Below the pieces are notes generated by a model. That model had not been told where the DNA came from, made no database searches, and was given only the letters and a program-made list of their open reading frames with translations. Below, piece by piece: positions 18,345 through 29,700 of a stretch of DNA of 51,107 bases; the stretch's first letter is position 1; every line of letters starts with the position of its first letter. A program made the translations under genes and the position numbers. Source of the stretch: Tritrichomonas foetus (lineage: Eukaryota; Parabasalia; Tritrichomonadida; Tritrichomonadidae); assembly GCA_001839685.1 (NCBI GenBank), contig MLAK01000805.1, positions 10,119 through 61,225 of the forward strand, written 5' to 3'.

Positions 18345-19373
18345 TTATGCATGAACAATATCACTACCACGTTTCATTTCTTCTAAGTATTGGTTATATT
18401 GAGCTCGAGTGAGTTGTGTTGTGTTTGATTGTTGTGGACGACTCTTTACTGTAGATCCATCCTTAAAAGTCACGCCTGGTGCACAAACAAATCTATCACT
18501 GTAAGATACTTCTGCGATTTCTTCATCAAATATCGGTTGATCTTGTTCAATAAGTCTCGATTGAGTTCTTCTTTTTCGTTTAAGATCATTTTTTTGAGCA
18601 ACAGGTTTCATTATTCGTGGCATTGTTGTACTTGCTACTTTTTGTTGCTTATTTGAAGGCTTTTTAGTTGTAACTTTTGGAACAATTAACGAAGGAGGTA
18701 AGTTTTTCGGTTCTGTGATTTGAATAACTGAAAAATCTGAATCAACAGTCACTGATTTCATCATCGTATTCGTCTTCTTTTTAGCTTCATCAAATTTCCG
18801 AGTAATAATTTGTGCTTCAGTTAAAGGTGGTTTAGGTCTTGATCGTGCAATCATTTCATTTTTATTTCTAGAGGTTCTATTCATGACTGACGAAACTGTT
18901 CGACTCGTTGTCATTGGTGATTGTTTCCCACTTGCATTTCCATCTTTTTGACCTCTTGATCCAATATTTGTTGTCGCTGTTTTGCGAGTTTCTCTCATTG
19001 GAGTAATAGAATTTCTTAAAGCAATTCCATCACCTGTATCTCTTACTGGCAACACACCACCTGCCCATTCATCAATCAAAGGAAGCTCAATATCATCATC
19101 GACATCCGCACTAATATCTCCATTATCCAACGGAAAGGCTGCCCATGATGAATTCATGACAAGTTCACGTGCAAGTGTTCTTGAGGCATAGGGGCATATC
19201 TGAGATTGAATATATTTCATGTATAAAATTTCCGCACCTTTATTAACAAGCTCATTCATAAAATCATGAACTGTTGTTGTTGATTCATGTGATTCAAATA
19301 ATCGAATATCAAATTGATGACTTGGTATTGCTGGCTGATTATTTTGTGAGCCTCCTCGTGTTGAGTGTGTCAT
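18345..19373 (-). CDS. C2orf81-like protein (putative)
   Basis: 342 aa. Residues about 35-110 resemble the N-terminal domain of animal C2orf81 (DUF4639-type): VHDFMNELVNKGAEILYMKYIQSQICPYASRTLARELV, then SSWAAFP, and IDEWAGGVLPV, where animal proteins have a D-S/E-W-A-x-G-x-V/L-P-V motif. The middle is basic and Ser/Thr-rich (about 120-275). The C-terminus has FVCAPGVTFKDGSTVKSRP and LTRAQYNQYLEEM. The animal protein is poorly characterised; a ciliary link would fit the nearby B9D1 but is inference. The match is from memory of the motif, so moderate confidence in family, high in the gene. Confidence 0.6.
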   Translation of the reverse strand: MTHSTRGGSQNNQPAIPSHQFDIRLFESHESTTTVHDFMNELVNKGAEILYMKYIQSQICPYASRTLARELVMNSSWAAFPLDNGDISADVDDDIELPLIDEWAGGVLPVRDTGDGIALRNSITPMRETRKTATTNIGSRGQKDGNASGKQSPMTTSRTVSSVMNRTSRNKNEMIARSRPKPPLTEAQIITRKFDEAKKKTNTMMKSVTVDSDFSVIQITEPKNLPPSLIVPKVTTKKPSNKQQKVASTTMPRIMKPVAQKNDLKRKRRTQSRLIEQDQPIFDEEIAEVSYSDRFVCAPGVTFKDGSTVKSRPQQSNTTQLTRAQYNQYLEEMKRGSDIVHA

Positions 19374-19699
19374 TGAGTTTTCGAAAACTCGTTTTTATGT
19401 TTAGAATACATTTTTTTCTATGCTATTATTCAATTTATATGTGAAAGGTAAAAAAAGACGCTAACTTAATATTTCATTGAAATAAAATTCAGAAAACTAA
19501 ATTTTTGATATGTTAAAAAGTAACAATTCATTTATATATAAATAAAGAATAATTGTCTATTCACTATTGGGAAAGAATTACTGTTAACAAGAGCAAATTT
19601 TATGAAAGTGGAATTATTTAGCAAATGAATGATGAATATAATTCCAACAGAATTTAAAATAAACATAAATGAATAGTAATAATTTATAACTAAATTTGT
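19374..19699. other. Intergenic, nothing recognised
   Basis: 326 bp of AT-rich sequence between two co-oriented genes, with no ORF or clear structure. Confidence 0.4.
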
Positions 19700-20524
19700 C
19701 TATCGCTTATTGATACTATTATTCAATATTTCCCATGACTTTTCCTGATTAGGATCATTCATATCTATATAGTACCTGATGTAATCGACATAGTATCGAA
19801 CATTATGATCAAAAATAGATTCATCTATATCACCACCCCAGCTTCCACCAATTGCCAAGTTACATATTAAATAATATGGCCAATCGAATGGAAAATTATC
19901 AGATGTTGCTGTAGATGGCCTGTCATAATGTAGTGATTCATAATTATCAATGTACATCGTCAATCTTTGAGATGACCAAACCAATGTCATATTGTGAAAA
20001 GTGTCAGTTGTGTTGTCTTGACTTAATGAATTTGTGATTGAGTATTCTGGTGGATAATGGTCACCTGGCATGTGAAGTGTTGTATGAAGTTTCTTTGGAT
20101 CTTTTCCAACATATTCCATAATATCAATTTCACCTTTTTGTGGCCAAACTGGAGTAACAATACCAACCATCCATAATGCTGGCCAGGTACCTTTCCCAGG
20201 TGGAACACGAAGGTATGATTCAAATTTACCGTACAAAAAGTTCACTTTTCCTTTTGTAAATAATGATGCAGATGAATAATCATATTTTGTGTTATTAATT
20301 TCATGATCTTCATCATGATGTGCTTCTACAATTAAATAGCCATTTTCTACTCGTGAATTTCGTGGATCAGCTTTCATATAATATTGTTTTTCATTATTTC
20401 GAACATATCCAACTTCATAATTCCAATATCTAGAATCTGGTAGGCCATTATAATCGAATTCATCTGACCAAGCAAGTGTCCAATTCGGATCAGAGTGTGT
20501 GAAAATGAGAAACAAATACAACAT
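19700..20524 (-). CDS. GH16 family endo-beta-glucanase (laminarinase type)
   Basis: 274 aa. A short hydrophobic N-terminus (MLYLFLIF) may be a minimal signal peptide. WTLAWSDEFDYNGLPDSRYWNYEVG is the classic GH16 opening. The catalytic motif GEIDIMEYVG has nucleophile E132, D134 and acid/base E137. FLYGKFESYLRVPPGKGTWPALWMVG and LICNLAIGGSWGGDIDESIFD are further family blocks, and VDYIRYY closes the fold. Family members hydrolyse beta-1,3 or mixed-linked glucans; substrate cannot be set from sequence. Likely secreted or lysosomal, for use of fungal, algal or bacterial polysaccharide. GH16 is common in bacteria, so lateral acquisition is possible; base composition matches the neighbours. Confidence 0.93.
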   Translation of the reverse strand: MLYLFLIFTHSDPNWTLAWSDEFDYNGLPDSRYWNYEVGYVRNNEKQYYMKADPRNSRVENGYLIVEAHHDEDHEINNTKYDYSSASLFTKGKVNFLYGKFESYLRVPPGKGTWPALWMVGIVTPVWPQKGEIDIMEYVGKDPKKLHTTLHMPGDHYPPEYSITNSLSQDNTTDTFHNMTLVWSSQRLTMYIDNYESLHYDRPSTATSDNFPFDWPYYLICNLAIGGSWGGDIDESIFDHNVRYYVDYIRYYIDMNDPNQEKSWEILNNSINKR

Positions 20525-20811
20525 TTTTTGAATTGACTATTATTTGAATAGAAAAACAATTTTTCTGTGTAAAATTGACAATTGAGAAAATTCAATATCC
20601 CATTGATAAAACTTTTTCATAACATAACGATAAGTCACACAATAATAGACCATTTATCTACTTAAAAAATAATAGATAATTCCAAAAATTCAATTTATAA
20701 GTTACAGATTTCTATGAATTGAATAAAATGATTTATCACAGATTCCGAAGTGAATTTTGGATAACAATTTTTTTTATTACAAAGTAAAATATTAATCAAA
20801 CAATATCTTAA

Positions 20812-23145
20812 TTACTTCTTTTGGAGACGCTTCACAGTTTTATCATATCCTGGAGATTTAGGACAATTTGTGTGCTTAATTAAGGCGGTATGATATCTTT
20901 TAATAGGATCATCAATTTCAACATGCTTAGGATGTTCAACATTCTTCATAAATCGCAATTCATCATAGAATTTTGGATATTCGGAATTATCAACTGGTCT
21001 ATGAGGAACAACTTTTTTCTTTGGCTTTATTTCATTTTGCACTTCATTATTTTCATTATCATCAAAAGCATCATATGAAACAGATGAACCATTATCACAA
21101 TAAATCACATTATTATCGGGATAATCATTGTTTCGATTTTCATTTTCTTCTTCGTGATTGAAAAAATTTTGTTGTTCTTCATGTTTCTCTTCCTCAAAGC
21201 CTTCATCTAATAATTCATTTGTTTGCTCTTCATCACTAAATTCACATTGATCAAGTAATGGCGCCTCTTCATTGATTTGATTTTCATGCACTTGTTCTTC
21301 TTCATTAATAGCATAGGCTTCTTGTTGATAAACTTGTTCATTAGCTTGTTCTTCTTCATTAAATTGGTTTTCATAAAACTGTTCTTCTTCATTAACTTGT
21401 TGTTCATAAATTTGTTCTTCTTCAATGAATTGATTTTCATATACTTGTTCATAAATTTGTTCTTCTTCAACAAATTGATTTTCATAATTTTCTTGATCAT
21501 ATTGTTGTTCATAATGATTTTCATCAATCTGTTCTTCTTCGTTTATTTGTTGTTCGTAGAGTTGTTCTTCTTCATTGTTATCTTGTTGTTGATAATAAAT
21601 TTGCTGTTCTTCTTCTCCATTATCTTGATAATATTGTTCTTCTTCATATGCAACAGGTTCTTCTTGGTAAATAATTTGTTCTGCTTCTTCTGGAATTTGT
21701 TCACCATCATTTGCATACTGGTTATTAAAATATTCAACACGATTTCCATCTTGGGAAATAATCTCACCATTTTCATAAATCACTTGTTCTTCTTCGTAAA
21801 TGACGTGCTCTTCAGTATAGACAGCTTGCTCTTCTGCATTAATAGGCTGATCTTCTTCATAAACAATATTTTCTTCTTCTGGGTTAATTTGTTCATAAAT
21901 TACTTCTTCTTCAGGATGTTCGAAGTATTCTTGTTGCTGTTCATTATATTGTTCTTCTTCATTTAAAGGAGCTTCTTCATTTTGATATTCAATTGCATCT
22001 TCTTCCATAATGTCCTGGTTTGGTTGTTCTACATAAATTTCCTGTTCATAAGTTTCTTCTTCATTGACTTCATCTACAAGTTGCTCTGGGAATTGGGGAA
22101 TTTGAGGGATAAATTTTTCACGTAATTCTTGTTGTTCTTTTTCTTGCTCTTGATATAATTTCTGCAGTTGTTCTTCATCATATTGTTTTTCATCGTGTAT
22201 TCTCACAACTTCATTATCAACTTCATTTTCTTTAGCATTATCATCATTTGAAGGAAAATGCAGTGTTTGATCATTGTTGGATTGATCCATATCTGCGTTT
22301 GAACGTAAATGACTATTTTCAGTGCTTTTAGGAGCTTTTTTAGAATTAGGAGTGCTCCGTGCACTTGATATTTTGCTCTGAGGCCAATTATCATTGATAT
22401 GGAAGACTTTTGTCTTCTTATTCATAAATGCATATGTGATTCTTTGTGCCAATCCACTCCAAAACTTTCCAACGTATATCCTATTGACAGCATTGAGAAG
22501 GGCACACCTTAAATTATTGGAATTGAAAAGTAGTTGTGAAGAATCACTTTCATTGTCACTTTCTTCAATTTGAATAATAGGGAATAAATATTTTTCAATT
22601 CCTGGATTTTCATTCAAACTTTGATCAATGATATTGAAATACCGAAGTAAAATCTCAAGCTTAGACAGAGTGATTTGTTCCTCGACTCCATTAAATCTAG
22701 TATTAATAAACTTTTCTTTAAATATCGTTTTCGTTGGTGTGTTGTTTATCGAAGCTTTTTCTTTGATTGGAATTTGGGCCTCACTAGCGATTAATTTTGG
22801 TTTTGATAAACGATCAACTAATGTTGTCTGTTGAATTTTAGTCAATTTTGTATTCATTCTTTGATTTCTTCTTTGATCAACAAATTCTTCTTGCGTAGGA
22901 CCCTTTTGAGGTTCAATAATTTCGATTTTTGGCTTGTCGAAAATAGCAGAAATGAGATCAACATCAACTGCCGCACTTTTTTTCTTTGGAGTTTTCCTCA
23001 AATTCTTTTGATTGTATTCGCTGTGAAGATTAAAAGTAAAAAGTGGCTCATTGGGAGTTTTTGGTGTTCTCCTCTTTTGTTGTGATCGATAATTACGCGC
23101 AGAATTGTCATTTCGAGGTGTTTGGTTAGTTTTTGGCGTATTCAT
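20812..23145 (-). CDS. Large Glu/Gln-rich repeat protein
   Basis: 777 aa, not recognised. The N-terminal about 250 residues look globular: basic start (RTPKTPNEPLFTFN), then TKLTKIQQTTLVDRLSKPK, LSKLEILLRYFNIIDQSLNENPGIEKYLFPI, and LRCALLNAVNRIYVGKFWSGLAQRI. Residues about 310-680 are repeats built on EEEQ with Y, N, Q (NEEEQ-YEQ, YENQFxEEEQ). The last about 70 residues are distinct (PVDNSEYPKFYDELRFMKN; YHTALIKHTNCPKSPGYDKTVKRLQKK). The composition suggests an extended scaffold, perhaps cytoskeletal. Antisense frames over the repeat are Phe/Ile-rich shadows. Confidence 0.85.
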   Translation of the reverse strand: MNTPKTNQTPRNDNSARNYRSQQKRRTPKTPNEPLFTFNLHSEYNQKNLRKTPKKKSAAVDVDLISAIFDKPKIEIIEPQKGPTQEEFVDQRRNQRMNTKLTKIQQTTLVDRLSKPKLIASEAQIPIKEKASINNTPTKTIFKEKFINTRFNGVEEQITLSKLEILLRYFNIIDQSLNENPGIEKYLFPIIQIEESDNESDSSQLLFNSNNLRCALLNAVNRIYVGKFWSGLAQRITYAFMNKKTKVFHINDNWPQSKISSARSTPNSKKAPKSTENSHLRSNADMDQSNNDQTLHFPSNDDNAKENEVDNEVVRIHDEKQYDEEQLQKLYQEQEKEQQELREKFIPQIPQFPEQLVDEVNEEETYEQEIYVEQPNQDIMEEDAIEYQNEEAPLNEEEQYNEQQQEYFEHPEEEVIYEQINPEEENIVYEEDQPINAEEQAVYTEEHVIYEEEQVIYENGEIISQDGNRVEYFNNQYANDGEQIPEEAEQIIYQEEPVAYEEEQYYQDNGEEEQQIYYQQQDNNEEEQLYEQQINEEEQIDENHYEQQYDQENYENQFVEEEQIYEQVYENQFIEEEQIYEQQVNEEEQFYENQFNEEEQANEQVYQQEAYAINEEEQVHENQINEEAPLLDQCEFSDEEQTNELLDEGFEEEKHEEQQNFFNHEEENENRNNDYPDNNVIYCDNGSSVSYDAFDDNENNEVQNEIKPKKKVVPHRPVDNSEYPKFYDELRFMKNVEHPKHVEIDDPIKRYHTALIKHTNCPKSPGYDKTVKRLQKK

Positions 23146-24163
23146 ATTGATGTACGTTTAGAGTTCATTTTAAAGAAAAAGTTATCTTTGAGGCTATATA
23201 TGCACTTTAAAAGTTATATATAAATTGAATAGATTTAAGAATCTTTTTCAATGAATTAGATAATAGTATATAGTTAACTAATATTTCATTAACCATGTTT
23301 GAGAATATTTTCAATCTTTTCAGAATTTTAATGATTAAGAAGAATTCCAGCCCTTACGGAGGGACCGAAATTGTTTCTACTTTTTCCAATTCCTTATGAG
23401 AACACAGAAAAGTGTGAAGAAATAATGCTGCCAAAAGTTTTTCGTTAAGTGAAATGGCGCCATTTTGAATTGATTGATAATAGATATAGAAAAAGACCGA
23501 ATCTTTTCTGAAAACATGACCTTTCGTCATTCAAATTTACCAGATTTTGCATTGAATGAGAAATGTAAACGTTTATCAAAAAAAACTGAATATATTATTT
23601 CAAAACATATCCGCTTTCAAAAAAAAGAACACTCAGATGTATACAAACCAAATAGTCTTAACGTACGAAATCACTAAAATGATCCTTATCATCAGTATTA
23701 CTTAATACCATCAGTCAAAAATCAAAACCCAAATAGCTAAAAGAATGACGAAAATTTCCCTTATCGCAAACTTCGCAAATGGCCGAATTCAAAAATATTT
23801 CGAAAATGATTCTGAAGAAGCTATTGTTTCAGTTTTCGGGTGAACAGCTTTCAGTCAATTGTTAAATCTATTTTTTATAGTTATGAGCCATATTTATTCA
23901 TAGTTTTGAAATTTTGCAACAATTAAACCGAAAAAAGAGCGATTTTGGAGAAAGCCTAAAAAAAATTGTGAGAAGCTTTTTTTCCAAGAATCACAAAGAT
24001 TATAATACTGCTTCCTATAATTCTATTTACACTTCTTCTATCGATTTTTAATTAAAAATCGCGAAAATTTTGATAGTTTTAACTCAGTGATGTTGAATTA
24101 ATTCAATTTCCATTTGACAGATATGAATGTATTGAAATCTTTTCTGTCATAAAATTTTAGTAT
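23146..24163. other. Intergenic, mostly unrecognised
   Basis: 1 kb. A relatively GC-rich patch at 23350-23470 contains a CCCT/AGGG mini-hairpin, ACAC/GTGT, and a perfect 14-bp palindrome AAATGGCGCCATTT (23452-23465). A 53-codon frame from the ATG at 23516 to 23676 has no recognisable features. Confidence 0.45.
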
Positions 24164-24510
24164 ATGAAGAAAATAGACTGGCAGTCCTCAACAGCACATT
24201 CTCAAGCAGGTATACAGATACAACGATTGAAAGACCAAATCAAGAAATTGACACAAAAGGCTAATGGCTACCAACTGAAAATGAATGCGATGATTCAAGA
24301 ATTAAATGCATTGCGTACAGAAAAATCTTCCTGGAATCAGCACATATTCCAGCAAACAATCCTGGATCAGGAACAAAACGATGTTTCCGAACATTACAAT
24401 GGGAAAAATGGAACCCAATATGTTTTTTTCCAGGCTCGATGCCAAGTGAATTTTCTGATGACTCGCCATTTAGATGGCAAAACATTCGTAATCTTCTCAT
24501 TGATGCCTAA
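24164..24510 (+). pseudogene. Short coiled-coil ORF with probable frameshift
   Basis: The open frame runs 24164-24586, but its second half becomes Phe/Leu-rich as it enters T-rich DNA. Residues 1-60 are a plausible coiled coil (IQIQRLKDQIKKLTQKANGYQLKMNAMIQELNALR). From about 24345 another forward frame has better protein character (PANNPGSGTKRCFRTLQW; PGSMPSEFSDDSPFRWQN) and stops at 24508-24510, just where the T-rich tract begins. This suggests one about 115-residue product broken by a one- or two-base indel near 24340-24350, or a decayed remnant. No family is recognised. Confidence 0.4.
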
Positions 24511-25017
24511 ATTTTTTTTATTTATATCAAAATTATTAATATTTTTTTTTTTATACTTCATTTTTGTATTTTGGAAAACATTATAATTTTCGATGGAGGG
24601 TCATATGATAATAAAAAGCACGATTTATGATAAGAAATAATCAAGATATTAATGCTATAAAATCACTTTTTATCTCAATAATTCTCAGAAATTTCTGTGG
24701 GGTTTATTTTTTTCTCACAATTTTTTTATGGATTTGGTTTTCTCTGTATCTTGATTTTTAAATTATAATATTTATATATTATTAATAGGATTACAATTAA
24801 ATAATTTTTAGATGACTATAATATCAACAATTATTCATTTAGATCTCTCAATAGTCTTCTACATCTAGAGCTAGTTAGTTTGTATACATCTGAACACTCA
24901 TTCAAAAATAGATGAGATTTGAATTTTAAAAGGGTCATATCAAAAGATTTTGAATACGTTATGGATAAAAATTGAAATAACAAAAATTTTATAAAATCAT
25001 TAAATTCTTATTGATCT
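24511..25017. other. Intergenic, nothing recognised
   Basis: AT-rich 507 bp with T-runs; no ORF, RNA gene or repeat seen. Confidence 0.4.
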
Positions 25018-25428
25018 ATGTTGCGAATTCCCATCTCATCCCTTCCGTTGAGAAAGCAAAAGATGTTATCATCTAGTTTACAGTCACCACCAATGTTTAT
25101 CTCCATTGAAGGACATCATTATGATAAAATCGTCAATGCCATCATTTATGAAGTCCAAGTAGGGATACAAAATGGCCATGATGTATGCACCAGAATCATA
25201 AAGGTTAGATTTTCGGACTTTGAAAAATTGGACAAAAACATTCGACCGATCCTAAATAAATCCCAAAATTCGGTTAATCTGCCACCAAAAAAGTGGTTTG
25301 GAAATACGAATGAAGATTTTGTTAGGGAGAGAGAAGAACATTTGCGGAAATATATTGAAGAAACAACCAAAAATCCTGATATTTTATCTTGCAAAGATTT
25401 TCTTCATTTTTTCAACCTTTATCGTTGA
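25018..25428 (+). CDS. Stand-alone PX-domain protein
   Basis: 136 aa. Nearly the whole protein from about 28 is a PX domain: YEVQVGIQNGHDVCTRIIKVRFSDFEKLDKNI, then the Pro-rich loop VNLPPKKWFGNTNEDFVREREEHLRKYIEE, and a final helix DFLHFFNLYR. PX domains bind phosphoinositides, usually PI3P on endosomes. The basic/Arg contacts are partly kept (R62 before FSDF, K in PPKK, R104 in VRERE). No BAR or other partner domain follows, so it may be an adaptor or trafficking protein. Family is confident; ligand is inferred. Confidence 0.88.
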   Translation: MLRIPISSLPLRKQKMLSSSLQSPPMFISIEGHHYDKIVNAIIYEVQVGIQNGHDVCTRIIKVRFSDFEKLDKNIRPILNKSQNSVNLPPKKWFGNTNEDFVREREEHLRKYIEETTKNPDILSCKDFLHFFNLYR

Positions 25429-26739
25429 AGAATTATGATATTTATAATATATACATGTAGTAATTTATATTAATTTTTAAGTAAAGCGGTTAATTCCTTG
25501 GATTTAATGTTTTTATTATTTTATGCATGATTTTCTCAATGTTGACTGGATATGTAACTCCTTGGGAAAGAGATCGATTATATATTACGTTTGGATCATA
25601 TTTCATTTTTTAGTATTGTGTAAAGATAAAATCATTTGGCGTGTTGACTGATCAATTAATTATAAATGGATGTAATCAAAACTTTTGCATACTAATGTGT
25701 CAACATCATCTATTTGAGATTCTCTTATTAGGAGATAATTTTATTTCAGAACAAAGCTAATGAACTTTCCTGGGGGAAAATAATTAGTAAATCCAAAATT
25801 TATGATTCCTCTATGATGTTGAAAATCAATTCTCTCATGAAATAGGAGAATCTTTCATCACTGAAAACAATATTATTATTATTTTGGTGATGATGGTAAT
25901 TAAATTGAAGAAACAACTTTGTTTATTATCAAAGATTTTATAGACCAAAAACAATCAAAGCTATGACTAAAACAATTAACGTGAAAAATGCAACTTTTTT
26001 CTATTTTTGATCCCTTCTTGATATTCTAGTATTAAATAAGTTTTTAATGATAAAAAACATCGGAATGATTTCCGAAAGAATGAATAGTCTATATAATCAT
26101 TTTTTTTCTTCATCAATGAAAAACTAGTGAAAGTTTTGAGTCATTTTGAAAGATATCCCAAAAATATAAATTCACAGATTTTTGGAGAATAGTACTCAAT
26201 TTTAAAAGATCTATCAATAGATTTTCATGAGATAAATAGGATTTACGACTTTGATTTGCATGATAATAATCATTTTCGTTTTGCCCCATATGAAAAGAAA
26301 TAGTCCAAAAGGTCAAGATGAGTTAAGTGATGTTGCTCTGAATGCGATTTCAATATGACGAATTCAATATTGAAGAAGAATTCAATTTTTGATTCCCTCA
26401 GATTATTACCACATAAATCTATTGTGAAAATATGAGTAATTCTATGTTTCTACGAAATTTATCATCAAAAATCATTGAAATTTGATAAGGTTATATTCTT
26501 ATTTTTTAAAAAAGAGGAAAATATTGAAAAGTTACCCGAAATATATTTGTCATTTTCCTTTATTTTCTGAGTACACTATTGAAAAAAATAAATAATAACC
26601 ATACACTCAATGTAATTTGAAAGAAAAGAATAGAAAATGGTGCATAATATTAAATTTTTGAAGAAACCACCCAAGAACAAAATAAGATTCTCAAAAAGTT
26701 AAACTACAATAACGGGGTAATTATTTATTTCACAATTAT
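25429..26739. other. Intergenic, promoter side of cyclase
   Basis: 1.3 kb AT-rich, with no supported ORF. Close to the cyclase start are AAAAAGTT (about 26694-26701) and TTTCACAA (26728-26735), an initiator match that would give an 8-nt leader. Confidence 0.45.
26728..26735 (+). promoter_or_regulatory. Initiator (Inr) of the cyclase gene
   Basis: TTTCACAA, with A+1 at 26732, lies 8 nt before the ATG at 26740. It matches the trichomonad Inr TCA+1Y(T/A) at the TCAC core. Confidence 0.5.
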
Positions 26740-29700
26740 ATGAATGTTGCTGATACTTCCGGAAATGCCTCATCATTTATGCAAAATACTTCAATGTCTT
26801 TTAATTCATCTAATGACATGAAGTATGGAGGCTTGATCGAAAAATCACCATACAAAAAACTGTTAAGACAACTCACACAACTTTTTAGCTATGTATATAC
26901 AGTTGCACCTTCATTCAACCTTGTTCATAAAATTGTATCTATTATCAGATTGCTCCAATTTGGGGGACCCGCATTATATGCAGGATATTCAATGTTTTGG
27001 TCAGATGATGATTCATCAAGAAGTGCTGTTTCAATAATATCTATTTTCTTTCATATTGTTCCCCCTGATTACAGGGATGTTGGTGGATATTATTTTTCTA
27101 TTATTTACCTGGTGTTAATATCATTATTGATTATTCTTTTGATTATTTCAGCAATAATATATCAGAAAAATGCAAACCTTCCAAAATTAGTTCCTCCGAT
27201 GATTTCATTTTATTTTGCCACCTTTGGAAATATTTTACACCCTATAGCATTTGAATTATGCTTCAGTGAATTAAGTAGAGTCCTTTTCATGGATGTGGAA
27301 ATATCAATGATAACTGTTATTATCCTTGTTGTCTTAGTTGTTATAATCTCATGTATTTTCTTTTGGATCTACTTAATGATAGCTACTCAGTCTTTAATGT
27401 TTCGGCCCAATTCATTACAAACAGTCACATCTTCTCCACAAATGGTAATTTTTCTCTCGCAGATTATTGTTACTACAATTACAGGGTTTGCTGAATGCAT
27501 GGATGGTCAAAAAACAATTCAATCAGTACTTTTATTTGTTACAAGTATCATTTACTTTTTGTCATCTTATGCAGCATTTTACTATGGAGGGATAATAAGT
27601 TCAATGGAAACTGCAGCCTACTTATCGACCTGTATAACAGGTGGTTTATTTTCATTTATTGTTGCAATTTGCTTATTGATTGATGTAATGGGAAACTTAG
27701 TATTTTTAGTGGGATTTGTGGTAGTATGGGTTGGATTAATGATATTGTCAACATATCTCTGCTCTAAAATTCGAACTAGAAACATCAAAAAACTCGATGA
27801 TATATTAGACGATGTGAACAATATTGAGGATATTAAACGTGTTAATAACTTTATTAACATTGCTGTTGATGGATTTTTCATAGCACATCCTGTTTGCTTA
27901 AATTGGCAATTGATGAAATTAGGAATTGAAAAATGGCCAAAGGAACAAATGCCATGGTTTTTGTATGCCAAATTCATTTCTATTTATCCTGAAGAAACTC
28001 AAACCCTTGAATGGATCTTTCGAATGATTATTTCTAATAAAGTCAAAGGAATCTCTGCTAAAACTGTGAAAGAACAATCAATGAGCATTGCCAGATTACG
28101 TGAACCAAATTTGAGCCAAGATCTAAAAACCAAAATTAATACTGCTTCCAAACATATTTCTTCAACCAAACAGAAATTAAGGAGAGTTTGGGATTTGGCA
28201 ATTCAAGGGAATATTAGTGATATTGAATCGGCGACTAAGAGAGCAATTGATGAAATTGAACAATCAGAAGCTGAGTTGATGCATATTTATAGACAATTTC
28301 CGAATAATAGATTTGTAACAAGAACCTATGCAAGATTTAGTAGGGAGTTAAAAGCTGATCATGCAACATATATAGATATGCTAGAGAAAACAAGAATGTT
28401 ACAAAGAGGAATAACCGTAAATAAAGATCAGGCTCACGAATTTGGGTTGAGCATTTTTTCCAATTTGCCTGATAAAATAAGTATATCCAAAGATTCTAAT
28501 TCAATAGCAAATCAAGGCACTGAGAGTTTTTCAACATCTCAAATGGAAATTGAAAATGAAGAAGATCAAAATCAAGAGGCTGATGACTCAATTGTGCTAG
28601 TACAAAGAATAGAAACATTAATTATCCCATCCACTAGATACTCGCTTATTATTCGGGTAGTGATGTTTCTAATTCTATTTGCTACACCAATAATTTTCAT
28701 CATGGTATATATGTCATCATACATCAATACACTTACAAAGCCACCTCAGTATTTGCAATCTATAACAAGACTGAGGACTTTTCTATTTCAAACAACTGCG
28801 TTCTCAATGAGAAGAGCATATGAACTTTTGGGTTTATTTTCTTCGGTAAAAAACACAACTACTATATTACCAGCATCATTGGGGTCTTCATGGAGTACAG
28901 TGGATCATCTTGTCTCTGTAGTGTCTCAATTATCTTCAACCATGCAGTCCGCTGAAGAATTTCGAGCATTTGATTCTAACAATAAATGGATTGAAATAGC
29001 AAAATCAGACATATTCGACAGTGTAATTGAATATAAATATTATGAAAAGGATGTTCCAAATCCCAAGCAAATATCTTTGATGTCAGCTCTTGCAGATTTT
29101 ATACTACAACAACAAGAATTAATGAAAGCTAACGCAGCTGTTTCGAATTCAATCGTTAATTCGTCTACTTTGTTAAACACTATCATGAATGTTCCATCAC
29201 TTTCAACTGTTGTTGATGAAGCATTGGATGCGATCATTATGTATATTTCTGATGAAGATGATGAATATCGAGTATTATTTAAAATTATTATGATTGTTGT
29301 TATTGTTGTTATTGTGGTATTTTTTTCGCTAGCACTTATTCTCCAGTTAATATGGATTAATTCTAACAAAGAACAAGTATATCGATGTTTGACTGCATTA
29401 CCAAAAAACACTGTATCATCATTAGCTGAGAATTTACGAGTCTTGAAAAAAGATACAGAAAATTCGTCATCGTCAATGGTCAATACCGAAATGAATAAGC
29501 AGGAAGATAGTATCATGAAAACTCTCGTTGCTGGTGGCTCAAGTTCATCAACAAAAATATTGGATATGTCACTTCTTATTGTTTGCTCAGTCATTATTAT
29601 TGCAACACATATTGGTTGTACTGTGATATTATGCAATTTGATGATTACTGAAACAGTTTATTTATACCAGAACTGTCCCCATCTTAATTATCTTCAGGGT

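Noticed and set aside
21277..21966. Plus-strand Phe/Ile-rich 229-codon frame looking like a membrane protein
   Set aside because: Complement of the EEEQ repeats; the hydrophobicity is an artefact of antisense GAA and CAA codons.
23452..23465. Perfect palindrome AAATGGCGCCATTT
   Set aside because: A single occurrence without associated motif or gene start; could be a protein site but nothing supports it.
23474..23677. 67-codon plus-strand frame
   Set aside because: Starts at TTG; from the internal ATG it is 53 codons with no recognisable features or initiator.
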